From positions 174,785,047 through 174,849,046 of the forward strand of contig CM059186.1 of the NCBI GenBank assembly GCA_030323885.1: DNA of 64,000 nt, written 5' to 3'. Position 1 is the first letter of the stretch. Each line of letters starts with the position of its first letter. This stretch comes from Branchipolynoe longqiensis (taxonomy: Eukaryota > Annelida > Polychaeta > Phyllodocida > Polynoidae). The position numbers and the translations under genes were made by a program. The notes beneath the pieces were generated by a model. The model was not told the DNA's origin. It did not search any database and saw nothing but the letters and a program-made list of their open reading frames with translations. Below are positions 34,578 to 46,665 of this stretch, piece after piece.

Positions 34578-34811
34578 CTGCTCTCAACGCGTGAAGTCCA
34601 GCAACCTCGGCACGCTATGCACTCGGGCCGCCATTGTTGTGGGCATTGACTCTAATACCAATTGGTTCACACGTCAAGCCAGTCTCACACCCGGCGATAA
34701 TTTGAGTTGATTCCTGTTGATTCAGAATTGAGTATTTCTGACAAAAGGTGTGATATTGGGCGCTATCACGCTTTACTCGCTAATCGATCCCGGTTACACA
34801 TCAATTTTTTT

Positions 34812-35522
34812 TAAAGTTTCATACTCCGATAGTTTTGATTTTCTTTTATTTTTTTCTGAGAAAACTATACTAAATTGATTGTTTTAATCTACATCACTTT
34901 AAGTTGAAGTTATTTTAATTTTAAATGGCTAAGTCTTGAGATATTTGAAGTGCAAACATGTAATATTAGTTTTGGCAAGCACACCAAAACTCTGATGCCC
35001 ATAGGCTTCGGGAGTAACATATTCTATTAAATTGGCTCAAGCTAGCATTCCTTACACACGGTATGCGGCATGTGAATGCGAATGCAAATGCGGCAAAGAA
35101 TGGAAAAGCATCTCAGTGAATAGGGGTGCTTCTATGCCTCCGAATGCGAATGCGAATGTGAATGCGAATGCGAATGCGAATCCGGCAACTGAATTGGTCC
35201 CTGTAGCCATCGGTGCGGCATGCGAATGCGAATGCTGCTGCATTTGCCATGGCAACCAATACTGTTCCTTCACAAATTTGGAGGAAAAACCCCAACAAAT
35301 GTTGGGGGTTGGCAGATATCTATGCCGCATATACGACATTCACATGCCGCATGCCGCATACCACATACCACGTATAAGGAATCTTAGCTTTAGTAGTCCA
35401 CTCTATATGACAACAAATGCTTTAAAAGTGCATCAGTATCTAAGTTAAATATGTAGAATCAATTCTAGATAATTGTTTTGGCTTGGAAAATGAGATGCCT
35501 CATCGCACTATGCAGCTTTAAT
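34812..35522 (+). mobile_element. MITE M1 split by a GAATGC-rich element
   Basis: Left half TTTCATACTCCGATAGTTTT to TCTATTAAATTGGCTCA. The right half resumes TAGTAGTCCACTCTATATGA and ends ATCGCACTATGCAGCTTTAA. Confidence 0.75.
35039..35390. mobile_element. Inverted-repeat element with (GAATGC)n interior, nested in M1
   Basis: Left AAGCTAGCATTCCTTAC, right GTATAAGGAATCTTAGCTT (inverted). The interior has GCGGCATGTGAATGCG at one end and CACATGCCGCATGCCGC at the other, plus runs of GAATGC. A related, more worn copy lies at about 60787-60988. Confidence 0.7.
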
Positions 35523-35934
35523 AATGAAAGGGAAAGCCAATCAGCTCGACTCCAGTCAAATTATCGGTTAGTGTAATGCGGACTTATGTCTATGTGCACC
35601 TATGTCAACCTAGCTTTACGTCAACTTTGAAGCAAGTGAACTATTAATAGGTATAGCTAGCTACACGCATAATAATAGCCCGTGGGATCAGGTAGTCCTT
35701 TGCGTTTTAAATCCCCCACAATGCCCTGAAGGGGTTCCTACCAGAGCTTCGCAAACAGCAAAATCCCTTGGCAATAATTCACTAAAAGTAGATGAAGTAG
35801 AGCTCAGGTGCACTTCCGGTTTGTGTCCCGGTAGCTGGAGGTGTGTGTGAAATCCATGGTCTAAGCTTGTGACGGTTAAGACACCTTGTTTATTACTTGT
35901 GCTGGCGTTTCAGGCTGAGATCTAAAGCCGTGTT
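35523..35934. other. Intronic stretch, no gene seen
   Basis: No recurrent element or coding exon recognised. Confidence 0.45.
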
Positions 35935-36488
35935 TACACGGGAAATTGTGAAGCGATTTAGGCAAATCGATTTATATGAAGCGATGTAGTGGCGCGTTTA
36001 CACGAGCGAGTTTGAAAGTGTGTCGTCAACCGGGAACCAGCAGCCTTAGTGTTGCGCCTGTAGCCGGCAAGCGCTGCTATTTGTTTAGTTTACACACGTC
36101 GATTCGACGCGGATGTAGCTGTTATGTTAATATCGCTTGGAATTTAAGGTTAATTTAATTAAATTTCATTATTTGAGTCTGTAATTCTGTTAAATATGAT
36201 CGCATTCACTAGATTTCGGCCTAATCGGACCCTAACACTGCCGGGCACCAGCGATTAGTTACTGCTGATCCTGTAGCCGGCAAGCACTACTATTTTATAC
36301 TATCGCCGCCCAGGAACCAGCTGAATCGATTCATATAAACTACCTGGTGACGTGGTTTATATGAAGCGAACTTTATGAGGCGAATCAGCCCTAATCCGTC
36401 TCAGCGGAGCGTTTACACAGCGAATGTGAGGAGAACTAGGCAAGGCGATTTATATGAAGCGATTTAACTCTCCCATGTAAACACGGCT
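35935..36488. mobile_element. TA-flanked MITE, AAGCCGTGTTTACAC ends
   Basis: Left AAGCCGTGTTTACACGGGAA, right ATGTAAACACGGC, with TA flanks. The interior repeats GCGATTTA(G/T)..TATATGAAGCGA and contains a block related to the M8 interior (ACGTCGATTCGACGCG, TCTGTTAAATATGATCGCAT). The 54.95-kb element is similar in design. Confidence 0.75.
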
Positions 36489-36500
36489 ATATATAGGGAA

Positions 36501-36819
36501 CCGGACGCGGTGGCCAAATCGGTAGAGCGTAGGCTTCCCGTTCGAAACGTCAGAAATTTTAATCCCGGTCGAGACAAAGCAATGACTTATCAAATTGATA
36601 CTTTTTGCTGTCTAGCCTGGTGATTGGCATTAGTAGGATAGGGTCAGGACTGATTAGCTCAGTGTCAGGATGTGACCGAGTGGGATATCGAGTCATGGTG
36701 CTGGTGGCCTGCTCTCCCAGTGGTGCAGCACTATAAAGTCACCATAGGTCTGCACTGTCACAAGTCGGTATCCGTCCTAATATTGGCGTATATGTTCCAA
36801 GAACGTAAAGCTTCAACAC
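36501..36819 (+). mobile_element. SINE-S copy
   Basis: Head CCGGACGCGGTGGCCAAATC, ending AAAGCTTCAACA. The tail is worn. Confidence 0.8.
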
Positions 36820-36844
36820 TCAGTATAATATAGGATCCACGTGT

Positions 36845-37185
36845 GTTGGTTGTTGGCTGTTGATTGGAGTTTTACGTCCTGGCAACATCTACGGTCATAT
36901 CAGCTTGTGACAGTGTGCACTGATGGTGACGTTTTAGTGCTTCCCAATGGGGAGACCAGGGTACCAGCACCTTTACCTGATATCCCACTCAGTCACATTA
37001 TCCTGACACTGAGCCAACCAGTCCTTGCCCTATCCTAATAATGCCGAGTGCCTGGCTAGGAAGCAACAATTATCAATTCTTAAGTCGTTCGTTTGACTCG
37101 ACCAGGATTCGGAGCTGTGGGTTCAAATCCCACGATCTACCAAAATTGGAGACGGACGCTCAACTCATTCGGTTATCCACAGTCA
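36845..37185 (-). mobile_element. SINE-S copy
   Basis: Tail GTTGGTTGTTGGCTGTTG at the left. The head half, with GTGGGTTCAAATCCCACGAT and CAACTCATTCGGTTATCC, is of the second head type. Confidence 0.8.
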
Positions 37186-37320
37186 TACATGAGCGTTGGA
37201 TCCTCCTACTTGGACCCAGTCCCAGCCCGCAGGTCATTCTCTGATGTGGCTGTATGGTGCTCATGCCATGGAAGGCCGGGCGCCACGAGGATTGTGTTGC
37301 GCTGATTTTAATGTGGTAGT

Positions 37321-37634
37321 TGGTGGTTCATTGTTGGAGTTTTATGTCCTGGCAACATCTATGGTTATATCAGGATGGGCACTGACTTGTAACAGTGCAC
37401 ACTCATGGTGACTTCATAGCGCTGCCCCACTGGGAAATCAGGACTCTGGCACCATGACCCGATATCCCACTCAGTCACATTATCCTGACACTGAACTAAC
37501 CAGTTCTTGCCCTATCCTATGAATGACAAGTTCTAGGCTAGGAACTGACAAGTATCAATTTTAAAGGTCATTGGTTTGACTCCACCGGGAAACGAACTCC
37601 CGATCTCCCGCACGCGAGGCCACCACGCCCGGTG
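37321..37634 (-). mobile_element. SINE-S copy with target duplication
   Basis: TTAATGTGGTAG (37309-37320) and TTAATGTAGTAG (37635-37646) flank it. Tail TTGGTGGTTCATTGTTGG, head partly deleted (GCGAGGCCACCACGCCCGGT). Confidence 0.85.
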
Positions 37635-37740
37635 TTAATGTAGTAGACACACACCTGTACATCATAATGACATACGGTAACCAGGACGGCCAAAAGGTGG
37701 AGAATGTTTTTTAAAGTGTTTTTTTGGTCCATTAGTTGTT

Positions 37741-37949
37741 TAAGCAGGGGAAATTTCAATCGTGGACGATTCGTCTTCCTCATTCCACTGCTCCTTGTCC
37801 TATCCTAATAATGCCGAGCGCCTGGCTAGGAAGCGACACGTATCAATTTTTAAGTCATTGGTTTGACTCGACCAGGGTTCGAACCCACGACCCCACGATC
37901 TACCAAGCACGGGAGACGGACGCTCTACCTCATTAGGCCATCCCGTCTG
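37741..37949 (-). mobile_element. Short SINE-S variant, second copy
   Basis: The 3' half TAAGCAGGGGAAATTTCAAT..GTGGACGATTCGTCTTCCTC replaces the usual body. The head is CTCATTAGGCCATCCCGTCT. Confidence 0.75.
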
Positions 37950-38000
37950 GTCTCACATAAAATATCCCCGCAATGATATACACCTACTGGGCGAGTGGGT

Positions 38001-38337
38001 GGGGCGCGGTGGCCGAATCGGTAGAGCACAGGCCTCGCGTGCGGAAGATTGGGAGTTCGCGAGTTCGGTTCCCAGTCGAGTCAAACCAATGACTTAAAAA
38101 TTGATACGTGTCGCTTGCTAGCGTGGGGCTCAGCATTTTTAGGATAGGGCAAGGGCTGGTTAGCTCGGTGTCAGGATACTGTGACTGAGTGGGATATCGG
38201 GACATGGTGCCGGCGGCCTGATTTCCCATGGGGCAGCACTATAAAATCGCCATGAGTGCGTACTGTCACAAGTCGGTACCCATCCTGATATGACATTAGA
38301 TGTTGTTAGGACGTAAAACAACAACAAACAAACAAAC
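38001..38337 (+). mobile_element. SINE-S copy, well preserved
   Basis: GGGGCGCGGTGGCCGAATCG head, AACAACAAACAAACAAACA tail. A second head-like scrap (GGGTTCGATCCCTGACCGAG) follows at 38360-38390. Confidence 0.88.
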
Positions 38338-38510
38338 AGTCACCTCAAGTGCGGAAAGTCCCACGGGTTCGATCCCTGACCGAGTCAAATGAAATACAGG
38401 TCCTTTATCCCTTATCCGAAATCCTTTCGGGTAGCTAAGTTTTGGGATTAAGAATTGTTTGACAATCACCAATACTCTTTATTACGACATATTCCATATA
38501 TATATAATAT

Positions 38511-38742
38511 ATTTGTTGTTGTCACACTGGGAGACCAGGCCTCTGGCACCATGACCGATTTCCCACTCAGTCACATTATACTGATACTGAGCTAACCAGT
38601 CCTTGTCCTATCCTAGTAATGTCGAGCACCAGGCGACCTGGTGACAAGGATACATTTAGTAAGTTATTGAATTGATTCGAATAGGATTTCGAACTCACAA
38701 CCTTCTACACGTGAATCCTGTGTTGTACCGCGTCCGGTCATA
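38511..38742 (-). mobile_element. SINE-S copy, internally deleted
   Basis: TTGTTGTTGTCACACTGGGA shows that the tail is joined straight to mid-body. The head is worn (TGTTGTACCGCGTCCGGTC). Confidence 0.7.
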
Positions 38743-38918
38743 TATATTATATATGGGAATACATATCCATATATTTATATGGATATGCAAATATACACAT
38801 GGTGAATATCATATCAATGCCATGCAAATGCTAAATTCTTGCAACTCTATGGTGAATCATAAGTTGGCAACTGTGGACACCACTATGACCTTAAAGTATG
38901 CGATATTAAATGGGATCT

Positions 38919-39643
38919 GGGGCCATATGCAGGAGTCAATGTTAGCGGGGTTTGGTGTTAGAGCCTGTTACCATTTAGCTATCACCGAAGTCGGGACCTG
39001 TGTCAAGTCGTATGCAGGAGCGCATAACACTTTCATTATAGCTAAACCTGAATTTATTTATTGATTTGGGAAATCCCTCTGCATCTGTACCCATATATTA
39101 GGCTTAAATATATTAAATGCTGTCATATTTAATAGAATTACATACGCAATAAGTGAAATTTGATCAATTTAACCCTAAATTCGAAGCGTTATTAAGGCTA
39201 CCGCCGCATTGGCGACGATATTAATATTTATATTTTCGAATCGACGCACGTAAAGTAAACAGATCGCCGCCGCCGCATCAACGTCGCTTTCCATACTGGC
39301 GGCGGTTGCTTGCATTCATTCGTCGATTCGAAATTATAAATATTAATATCGCCGCCGTTGCGGCGGCAGCATTAATATTGCTTCGAATTTAGGGTTAATT
39401 TAATGAAATTTCACTTATTGCGTATGTAATTCTGTTAAATATGATGCCATTGAATAGATTTGGGCCTAATCGATATCTAACACCAACCTTAAACCACATA
39501 TGTTTCTGGTTTAGCTTAACCTAGTTTAAGCTTGTGGTGTTAGGCCTATCACTGACTCGTGCATACCAACTTTTCGGCGCTAAACCAGAAATCCTGTCTA
39601 AACGCGTTTTGGCTCGCTAACACTGCTTCATGCATATGGCCCC
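38919..39643. mobile_element. Inverted-repeat element M8, second copy, with a large internal palindrome
   Basis: Left GGGGCCATATGCAGGAGTC, right GCTTCATGCATATGGCCCC. Inside, 39105-39290 and 39300-39480 are inverted copies of each other (CGCAATAAGTGAAATTTGAT and TTTCACTTATTGCGTATG). A length of about 725 bp matches the 751-bp copy at 3.2 kb. Confidence 0.78.
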
Positions 39644-40204
39644 AGGTCAGCCTTTGAAAAAACATAACATAGAACCGGAAGTGTGACGTTCTGGTGGTTA
39701 GAAAAGGAACTATTCAAGAGAATGAAATCATTTTGATGATACAATCTAGACAGATATGAGGGGGCTTTAATATGTTCTATGTTATGCATACATGCAGGAA
39801 GATAACATTCAATGCAATGTAAGCACTAAACCATCGTCAATGGACTGGATTCAAACAATTTAGGCTAGAGACTTGAAAACAGAATCTTGTGACAAATGAT
39901 TCTGTTACTTCTGCTTCATATAAGTTATAAGCTGTCTTTGAGTGGGATGCCCTGTCATTGAGGTGAAGGTCTCACGCTCATGTTTTAAACGTAGGATAAC
40001 ATATGTACTATTGAGTCAATATACAGATACAGTAAATTGTAACAACAAATTATGTTTTGATTGTTACCCCAGGCCATATAGAACCAATATTTGAATCACA
40101 GAATTTGTCTAATGATCAGGTCGTGATGTCATTGTATCATTTTCTAAACATGTGTTTATTTCCTTAAAGAGCAGTCTGTAGGTTATTTGTATATTAGTTC
40201 CAGG
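39644..40204. other. Intronic stretch, no gene seen
   Basis: AT-rich, no recognised element. Confidence 0.45.
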
Positions 40205-40320
40205 GCTCATGATTTTGTTTTATGGATTATTTTGTTTATAATGGGCAGTGGGAAGACGACCATTAATGGTTACACTGTTCCTACAAGTTCTATTGTTAAC
40301 AGAATAACTGAATCACCAAT
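40205..40320 (+). repeat. Dispersed repeat, also at 61965-62060
   Basis: ATTTTGTTTATAATGGGCAG and GGGAAGACGACCATTAATGG are shared with the later copy at high identity. Downstream sequences differ. The copy here directly abuts the LINE fragment. Confidence 0.6.
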
Positions 40321-41776
40321 GCCTGGGAGGAGGGTTCTGTACCCCAAGCATGGAAGGATGCCAGCATTGTAACCATCTACAAGAAAGGTGATTGAACAGA
40401 CTGTGGGAACTATAGAGGAATCTCTCTTCTTTCCATAGCAGGGAAGATCTTCGCCAGGATCCTACTCAACAGACTATCTATTCACATAACACCTGGTGTA
40501 GTTCCAGAGTCACAGTGTGGCTTCAGAGGTAACCGGAGCACTGTGGATATGATATTTTGTCTCCGACAGCTACAAGAAAAGTGCATTGAGCAGGACCGAC
40601 CACTGTACATGGTATTTGTCGATTTCACTAAGGCATCTGATACAGTCGGGAGGACCGGGCTATGGCAGCTACTGAGGAAGTATGGATGCGCAGAGAAGAT
40701 CACAACTATGATCGAAGGTCTACATACATGAATGATGGCGAACGTTAGTGTTGGAGGGGAAGTCTCGGAATCGTTCGGGGTTACCAATGGGGTCAAGCAA
40801 GGTTGTGTACTGGCCCCCATGCTCTTCTCCATCTTCCTATCAGCAATGTTAGACGAGGCTTTCCGAGACATGGGGGATGGCATCTATATACAGTCCAGAC
40901 AGAGCGCTGACCTATTCAATGTCGCACACTTCAGAGCGAAGACCAAGACTACTCAGATACTGGTGAGAGAGCTACTATTCGCAGATGACAGTGCACTGGT
41001 TGCGCACTCTGCTGAAGAGACCCAGAAAATAGTGGACGCTTTCTCCGATGCATCAAAGAAGTTTGGCCTGAAAATTAACATCAAGAAGACGGAGGTGCTG
41101 TACCAACCCAACTCTACAAGGACCCGAGAGGAGGAGATCATGGTTGACGGAAACAAGCTGAACTCTGTTCCGGAATTCACCTATCTCGGAAGCACTATAC
41201 TATATCAAGTGATGGATGCATTGATGCTGAGATACAGAGGAGGATGGCCAAGGCTAGCACATCTTTCGGCCGACTACGCCAGAGACTCTGGAACAACCAC
41301 CATGTGTCCATTCGGGTCAAAGGTAAGATCTACCGCGCAATCGTGCTATCCACCCTACTATACAGAGCTGAGGCCTGGACAGTGTACAGACGGCAGGTGA
41401 AAAAGCTGCATGCCTTCATGATGCGACATCTGCGTTCAATCATGAGGCTAACCTGGAAGGACAAAGTGACGAATAAGGAAATACTCGAACGGATGGGGCT
41501 GCCCTCTATGGAAGATCTTCTGATCAAAAAGAATCTCCGGTGGACTGGACACCTCATGAGGATGTCATCAGACAGGCTACCAAAGCAGATCCTCTATTCT
41601 CAACTGTCTTCTGGCTACAGAAAGAGAGGGCGCCCTCGTCTCCGGCTCAAGGATACCATCAAGAGAAACCTGAAGCTGAGAGACATTAAGACCGACTCAT
41701 GGACGCAACTCTCACAGCACAGAGCTAATGAAAGCAGTCTTTGTCGCATCGTGACCGACAGCATGATGATGATGGT
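40321..41776 (+). pseudogene. Non-LTR retrotransposon RT fragment (RTE-like clade), broken
   Basis: Reverse transcriptase blocks appear in order: WKDASIVTIYKKGD, NYRGISLLSIAGKI, FRGNRSTVDMIF, VDFTKASDTV, GVKQGCVLAPMLFSIF and the catalytic LFADDSAL near nt 40972-40995. Then come INIKKTEVL, YLGSTI and a C-terminal LRWTGHLMRMSSDRLPKQIL region. The frame is broken by stops (near 40391 and 40729) and by a shift near 41210-41250. The 5' part with the endonuclease is absent. It ends in ATGATGATGATGG, a short tandem 3' tail of the kind found in RTE elements. The clade call is from memory of motif style. Confidence 0.82.
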
Positions 41777-41952
41777 CAGAAACCTGTCTAAATTGACCGA
41801 CCATGGGACTGACTTTAAGTGGTGTATTTAGGGATGTGGTCAGTTTAGGGAATTAGAATATCATTACGATGGTATTGTTGGGACCCAAATAAAACGATCG
41901 ATATAGGGGAGTGGTCGATCTGTGGAGGTGGTCAGTTAGAGAGGTTTTACTG
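41777..41952 (+). mobile_element. Pogo-like MITE M2 copy
   Basis: CAGAAACCTGTCTAAATTGA at the left and TTAGAGAGGTTTTACTG at the right, with AAATAAAACGATCGATATAG inside. It directly follows the LINE tail. Confidence 0.75.
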
Positions 41953-41954
41953 CC

Positions 41955-43850
41955 AAGAGTGTGGGTGCTGAGGTGTGGTGGATGTGTGGAAGAGTGTGTG
42001 TGGGAAGGCTTTTGTGTGGGTGTGGAGGTGTGTGTGTGGTGTGGAGGTGAGCATGTGGTGTGGAGATGTGTGTGGTGTGGAGGTGTGTGTGGTGTGGAGG
42101 TTTGTGTGGAGGTGTGTAAGTTGGTGTGGAGGTGTGTGTGTGTGGTGTGGAGGTGTGTGAGTGTGGGCGGTGTGTGGAAGTGTAGGTGTGTGGAGTGTCT
42201 GGGAGTATGAGTGTGGAGGTGTATGGGTGTAGAGGTGTGTGGGGGTGCGCGTGTGTGCGTGTGGGTGTGTGTGCATGTGTAGGTATGTAGATATATGTGT
42301 GTGTGTGGAGATCAGGGAGTACTGGTCTGGAGATGCGTGGGTGTGGAGTCATGTGCTTGTGTGGTTGTGAAGGTGTGTGGGTGTGTAGGTGTGTGTGTGG
42401 AGGTGTGTGGATGTGGAAGAGTGTGGGTCCTGAGTTGTGGATGTGTGGAAGTGTGTGGGGAAGGCGTTTGTGTGGGTGTGGAGGTGTCTGTGTGGTGTGG
42501 AGGTGTGTATGTGGTGTGGAGATGTGTGTGGTGTGGAGGTGTGTGTGGTGTGGAGGTTTGTGTGGAGGTGTGTAAGTTGGTGTGGAGGTGTGTGTGTGTG
42601 GTGTGGAGGTGTGTGAGTGTGGGCGGTGTGTGGAAGTGTAGGTGTGTGGAGAGTCTGGGAGTATGAGTGTGGAGGTGTATGGGTGTAGAGGTGTGTGGGT
42701 GTGCGCATGTGTGCGGGTGTGCGTGTGCGCGTGTGTAGGTATGTAGATGTATGGGTGTGTGTGGAGATCAGGGATTACTGGTCTGGAGATGCGTGAGTGT
42801 GGAGTCATGTGATTGTGAAGGTGTGTGGGTGTGTAGGTGTGTGTGTGTGGAGGGGTGTGTGCGCGCGGGGTGTATGTGTGGATGGGTAGGTGTGTGGAGT
42901 GTCTCTGAGCATGAGTGCGGAGGTGTGTGGGTGTGGCGCTGTGTGGGTGTGGTTGTAGAGGTGTTGGTGTTGTATGGGTGGGTGCGTGTGTAGATGTGAG
43001 GGTATGTGAGTGTGGGTGTGCAGGTGTGTGGGTGTGCGCGTGTGTGCGTGTGTAGGTATGTAGATGTATGGGTGTATGTGGAGATCAGGGAGTACTGGTC
43101 TGGAGATGCGTGAGTGTGGAGTCATGTGGTTGTGAAGGTGTGTGGGTGTGTATGTGTGTGTGTGGAGGGGTGTCTGTGCACGGTGTGTGTGTGGATGGGT
43201 GGGCGTGTGGAGTGTCTCTGAGTATGAGTGCGGAGGTGTGTGGGTGTGGCGCTGTGTGGGTGTGGTTGTAGAGGTGTTGGTGTTGTATGGGTGGGTGCGT
43301 GTGTAGATGTGAGGGTATGTGAGTGTGGGTGTGCAGGTGTGTGCATGTGCGCGTGTGTGCGTGTGTAGGTATGTAGATGTATGGGTGTATGTGGAGATCA
43401 GGGAGTACTGGTCTGGAGATGCGTGAGTGTGGAGTCATGTGGTTGTGAAGGTGTGTGGGTGTGTAGGTGTGTGTGTGTGGAGGGATGTGTGTGCACGGTG
43501 TGTGTGTGGATGGGTATGTGTGTGGAGTCTCTGTGAGTATGAGTGCGGAGGTGTGTGGGTGTGGAGCTGTGTGAGTGTGGGTGTAGAGGTGTTGGTGTGC
43601 AGGTGCGGAGTTGTATGGGTGGGTGCGTGTGTAGATGTACGGGTATGTGAGTATGGGTGTGCAGGTGTGTGGGTGTGGGTGGAGTGTCTGGGAGTATGAG
43701 TGTCGAGGTGTGTATGTGGAGTGTCTGGGAGTACGGGTATGGAGGTGTATAGGTGTGGAGTTGTGTGGGTGTGGTTGTGGATGTGTGTGAGTGTGTAGGT
43801 GCGGGTGTCTTTGTGTGCGTGTGTAGCAGTGTGTAGCAGTACGGAGGTGA
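41955..43850 (+). repeat. 1.9-kb GTGTGGAGGTGT array with higher-order units
   Basis: GT/GGAG repeats. Two long near-copies (about 41975-42330 and 42415-42790) and then about 310-bp units starting GGAGATCAGGGA.TACTGGTC (near 42768, 43079 and 43390) show higher-order duplication. The long minus-strand His/Thr/Pro-rich frames (up to 290 codons) are repeat translations. Confidence 0.95.
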
Positions 43851-43966
43851 TGATGTGATGATATATAGACTCACCAGACGGTGCTACTCCATCACCAATG
43901 CGTGAGGTTCACTGAACCACACATAAACTTGGTCGTACTGACGAAACCACATAAGGCCAGCAGATT

Positions 43967-44025
43967 GATTGATTGATTGGTGGTTGCTTTACGCCGTGTC
44001 GGCAGCATAGGCCATATTCACGGCG
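43967..44025 (-). mobile_element. 59-bp I-like LINE 3' end with perfect 13-bp target duplication
   Basis: GATTGATTGATTGGTGGTTG, TTTACGCCGTGTCGGCAGCA and GGCCATATTCACGG form the reverse complement of the LINE 3' terminus at 54.0 kb. AGGCCAGCAGATT flanks it at 43954-43966 and 44026-44038. Confidence 0.85.
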
Positions 44026-44289
44026 AGGCCAGCAGATTACTGAGACAGAGCACGCCGATACCACTAACTATCAAGGTAGTAGTGTCGAGCACGACTGCAT
44101 CATGTGACTGGTCGCCCTTTTGCCACTTCTCAGACACACAAAGCTCACCCCACCTTGACACTGAACTTACATCACTCATCTGTGGGCGATGTCTCCCACA
44201 CATCACTCAGAATGCGCATACCAACTGGATGGTCAGTCACAATGGCACTTCCCTTCCAAGCATAACCATCGCACACTCTTCTCTCTCAC

Positions 44290-44632
44290 CAGACTGAATG
44301 AGTTGAGCGTCCGTCCCCTTTTTTGGGGAGATTCTGTGATCCGAACCCATGAGTTTGTTGGTTCGAACCATGGTCGAGCCAAACCAATGACTTAAAAATT
44401 GATAGTTGTCGCTTCCTAGCCTGGTGCTTGACATTACTAGGATAGGGCAAGGACTGGTTTCGCTCAGTGTCAGGATAATGCGAGTGAGTGGGATATCAGG
44501 ACATGGTGCTGGCGGCCTGATTTTGCAGTAGGGCAGCACACTATAGTCGTGATGAATGTGCACTGTCACAAGTCGGTACCAGTCCTGATATGACCTCAGA
44601 TGTTGCTAGGATGTAAAACAACAACAAACAAA
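44290..44632 (+). mobile_element. SINE-S copy
   Basis: GACTGAATGAGTTGAGCGTC head (first bases lost), common body, and AACAACAAACAAAC tail. Confidence 0.85.
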
Positions 44633-45341
44633 CTTTTCTGTCTCACAGTAAACGACATTTGACATTGACCTTGATGAGCAATATTCGAAAACTGCATGAA
44701 TTGAAAGCTAGCTTATATTTCTTTTAGTGCGATATAGCACAACCTCATAATATATATGGGTTATTCTATAAAACTGGGCACCACATATTTGCTTTCCACA
44801 TTACAATGCTGATAATTTGTTCTTTCTTTTGTTGATTGCAAGTCAAATAATTATTGTATTCTCTGTGGATTAAATATGTTAGCAATAATACATTTATTGA
44901 AGCTATCCCAAGAAATAAATTAAAAGTTTACTTATATGATTGTGTGCTAATGTGAAAAAGTGAAAATTTATATATTTACACTATGCATGTAGCCAAACCT
45001 TTTTAAAACATATTTTTCACCTTTTTTTCTTGGAAGTCATAACCTTGTCTGCTTAACAGTAATCAATCAAATCTTGTTTGACTATGTTGTATATGTTAAA
45101 ATGAGGTTCTGGATGTGTCTTTGATTTTCATGTTACACAAGTGATATTAATGTATTGCTCAATTTATATAAGATCTAATTCAAAAAGTGATATTCATTTT
45201 TTTCAACTCTGGCATATGCACAACATGCAAACCTTCATAGCACATTGGATTAGGCTATTATTTTGAAGGTTTTTTGCTATTATTTGGAAGATTTTCACTT
45301 TCGGTTTCCATGGCACACTTTCGGCCCAGTTTTAGAGAATG
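44633..45341. other. Intronic stretch, no gene seen
   Basis: AT-rich, no recognised element. Confidence 0.45.
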
Positions 45342-45350
45342 ACCCAAATA

Positions 45351-45678
45351 CTACCGGAAGCGGTGGCATAATCGGTAGAGAGCAGGCTTCACGTGCGGGA
45401 GATTCGGAGTTTGGTTCCCGTTCGAGTCATACCAATTGCTACTTGTCACTTCCTAGCCTGGCACACTTGGCTTTGATACTAATAGGATAGGGCAAGTACT
45501 AATTAGCGCAGCGTCAGGATTATGTGACTGAGTGGGATATTGCGTCATGGTGCTGGTGGCCTGATTTCCAAGTTGGGCAATACTATAAAGTCACCATGGG
45601 TGTGCGCTGTCACAAGATGGTACTCGTCCTGATCTGACCTGATATACTGGCAGGACATCAAACTCCAACAACCAACCA
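45351..45678 (+). mobile_element. SINE-S copy with 9-bp target duplication
   Basis: ACCCAAATA is found on both sides (45342-45350 and 45679-45687). The head is GGAAGCGGTGGCATAATCGG. Confidence 0.82.
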
Positions 45679-45699
45679 ACCCAAATAGTCCACGACGTC

Positions 45700-46665
45700 C
45701 AGTCCCTATCCTGTGCTTTGAAAAAGTTTCCGAACTTGTTCCCGGCCTATAAATAGCCCCTTCAATTGCTCCTTTGAACCAACACTTGTTCCCGGCCTGT
45801 AAATAACCCCTTCAACTGTTCTTTTACACCAACACAGGTTCCCGGCCTATAAATATCCCCTTCAACTGTTATTTTACACCAACACTTGTTCCCGGCCTAT
45901 ACATAACCCCTTCAACTGCTGTATTACACCAACACTTATTCCTCACCTATATCGCATCATTCAACTTCTCTTTACTCATACCGACATCCTTAAGCCATAT
46001 ACCCTTAAGCTGCTCTCTTATGCCATCACTTGTTTCTGGCTTATAGCCCATTCAACTGCTCTCTAACGCTAACACTTGTTCCCAGCCTATAGCCACTTCA
46101 ACTGCTGTCTTACACCAACACGTTTCCCCTGCATATAGCCCCTTCAACTGCTCTTTTACACCAACACTTGTTTCTGGCCTATGAATAACCCCGTTACCTG
46201 CTCTCTTACATGAACACTTGTGCCAGGCCTATCAATAGCCCCTTCAATTGCTCCTTTGCACCAACACTTGTTCCCGGCCTATAAATAACCCCTTCAACTG
46301 TTCTTTTACACCAACACTGGTTCCCAGCCTATAAATATCCCATTCAACTGTTCTTTTACACCAACACTTGTTCCTAGCCTATGCATAACCCCTTCAACTG
46401 CTGTTTTACACCAACACTTATTCCTCACCTATATCGTGTCATTCAACTGCTCTTTACTCAAACCGACATCCCTCAGCCATACACCCTTAAACTGCTCTCT
46501 TACGCCATCACTTGTTTCAGGCCTATAGCCCATTCAACTGCTCTCTAATGCCAACACTTGTTCCCAGCCTATAGCCACTTCAACTGCTGGTTTACACCAA
46601 CACTTATTCCTCACCTATATCGCGTCATTCAACTGCTCTTTACTCATACCAACACCCCTAAGCCT
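45700..46665 (+). repeat. About 50-bp minisatellite (CCAACACTTGTTCCCGGCCT...)
   Basis: Units contain CCAACACTTGTTCCCGGCCT, ATAAATAACCCCTTCAACTG and CTCTTTTACA. Variants with TTACTCATACCGACATCC recur every few units (near 45975, 46455 and 46635), so there is a higher-order unit of about 480 bp. Confidence 0.9.

Noticed and set aside
41936..42808. 290-codon His/Thr/Pro-rich protein
   Set aside because: Translation of the GT-rich array on the complementary strand; no start context or conserved domain.
45700..46665. CRISPR-like spaced repeats
   Set aside because: There are no unique spacers of constant size; the whole 50-bp unit repeats with drift, and the context is a eukaryotic intron.
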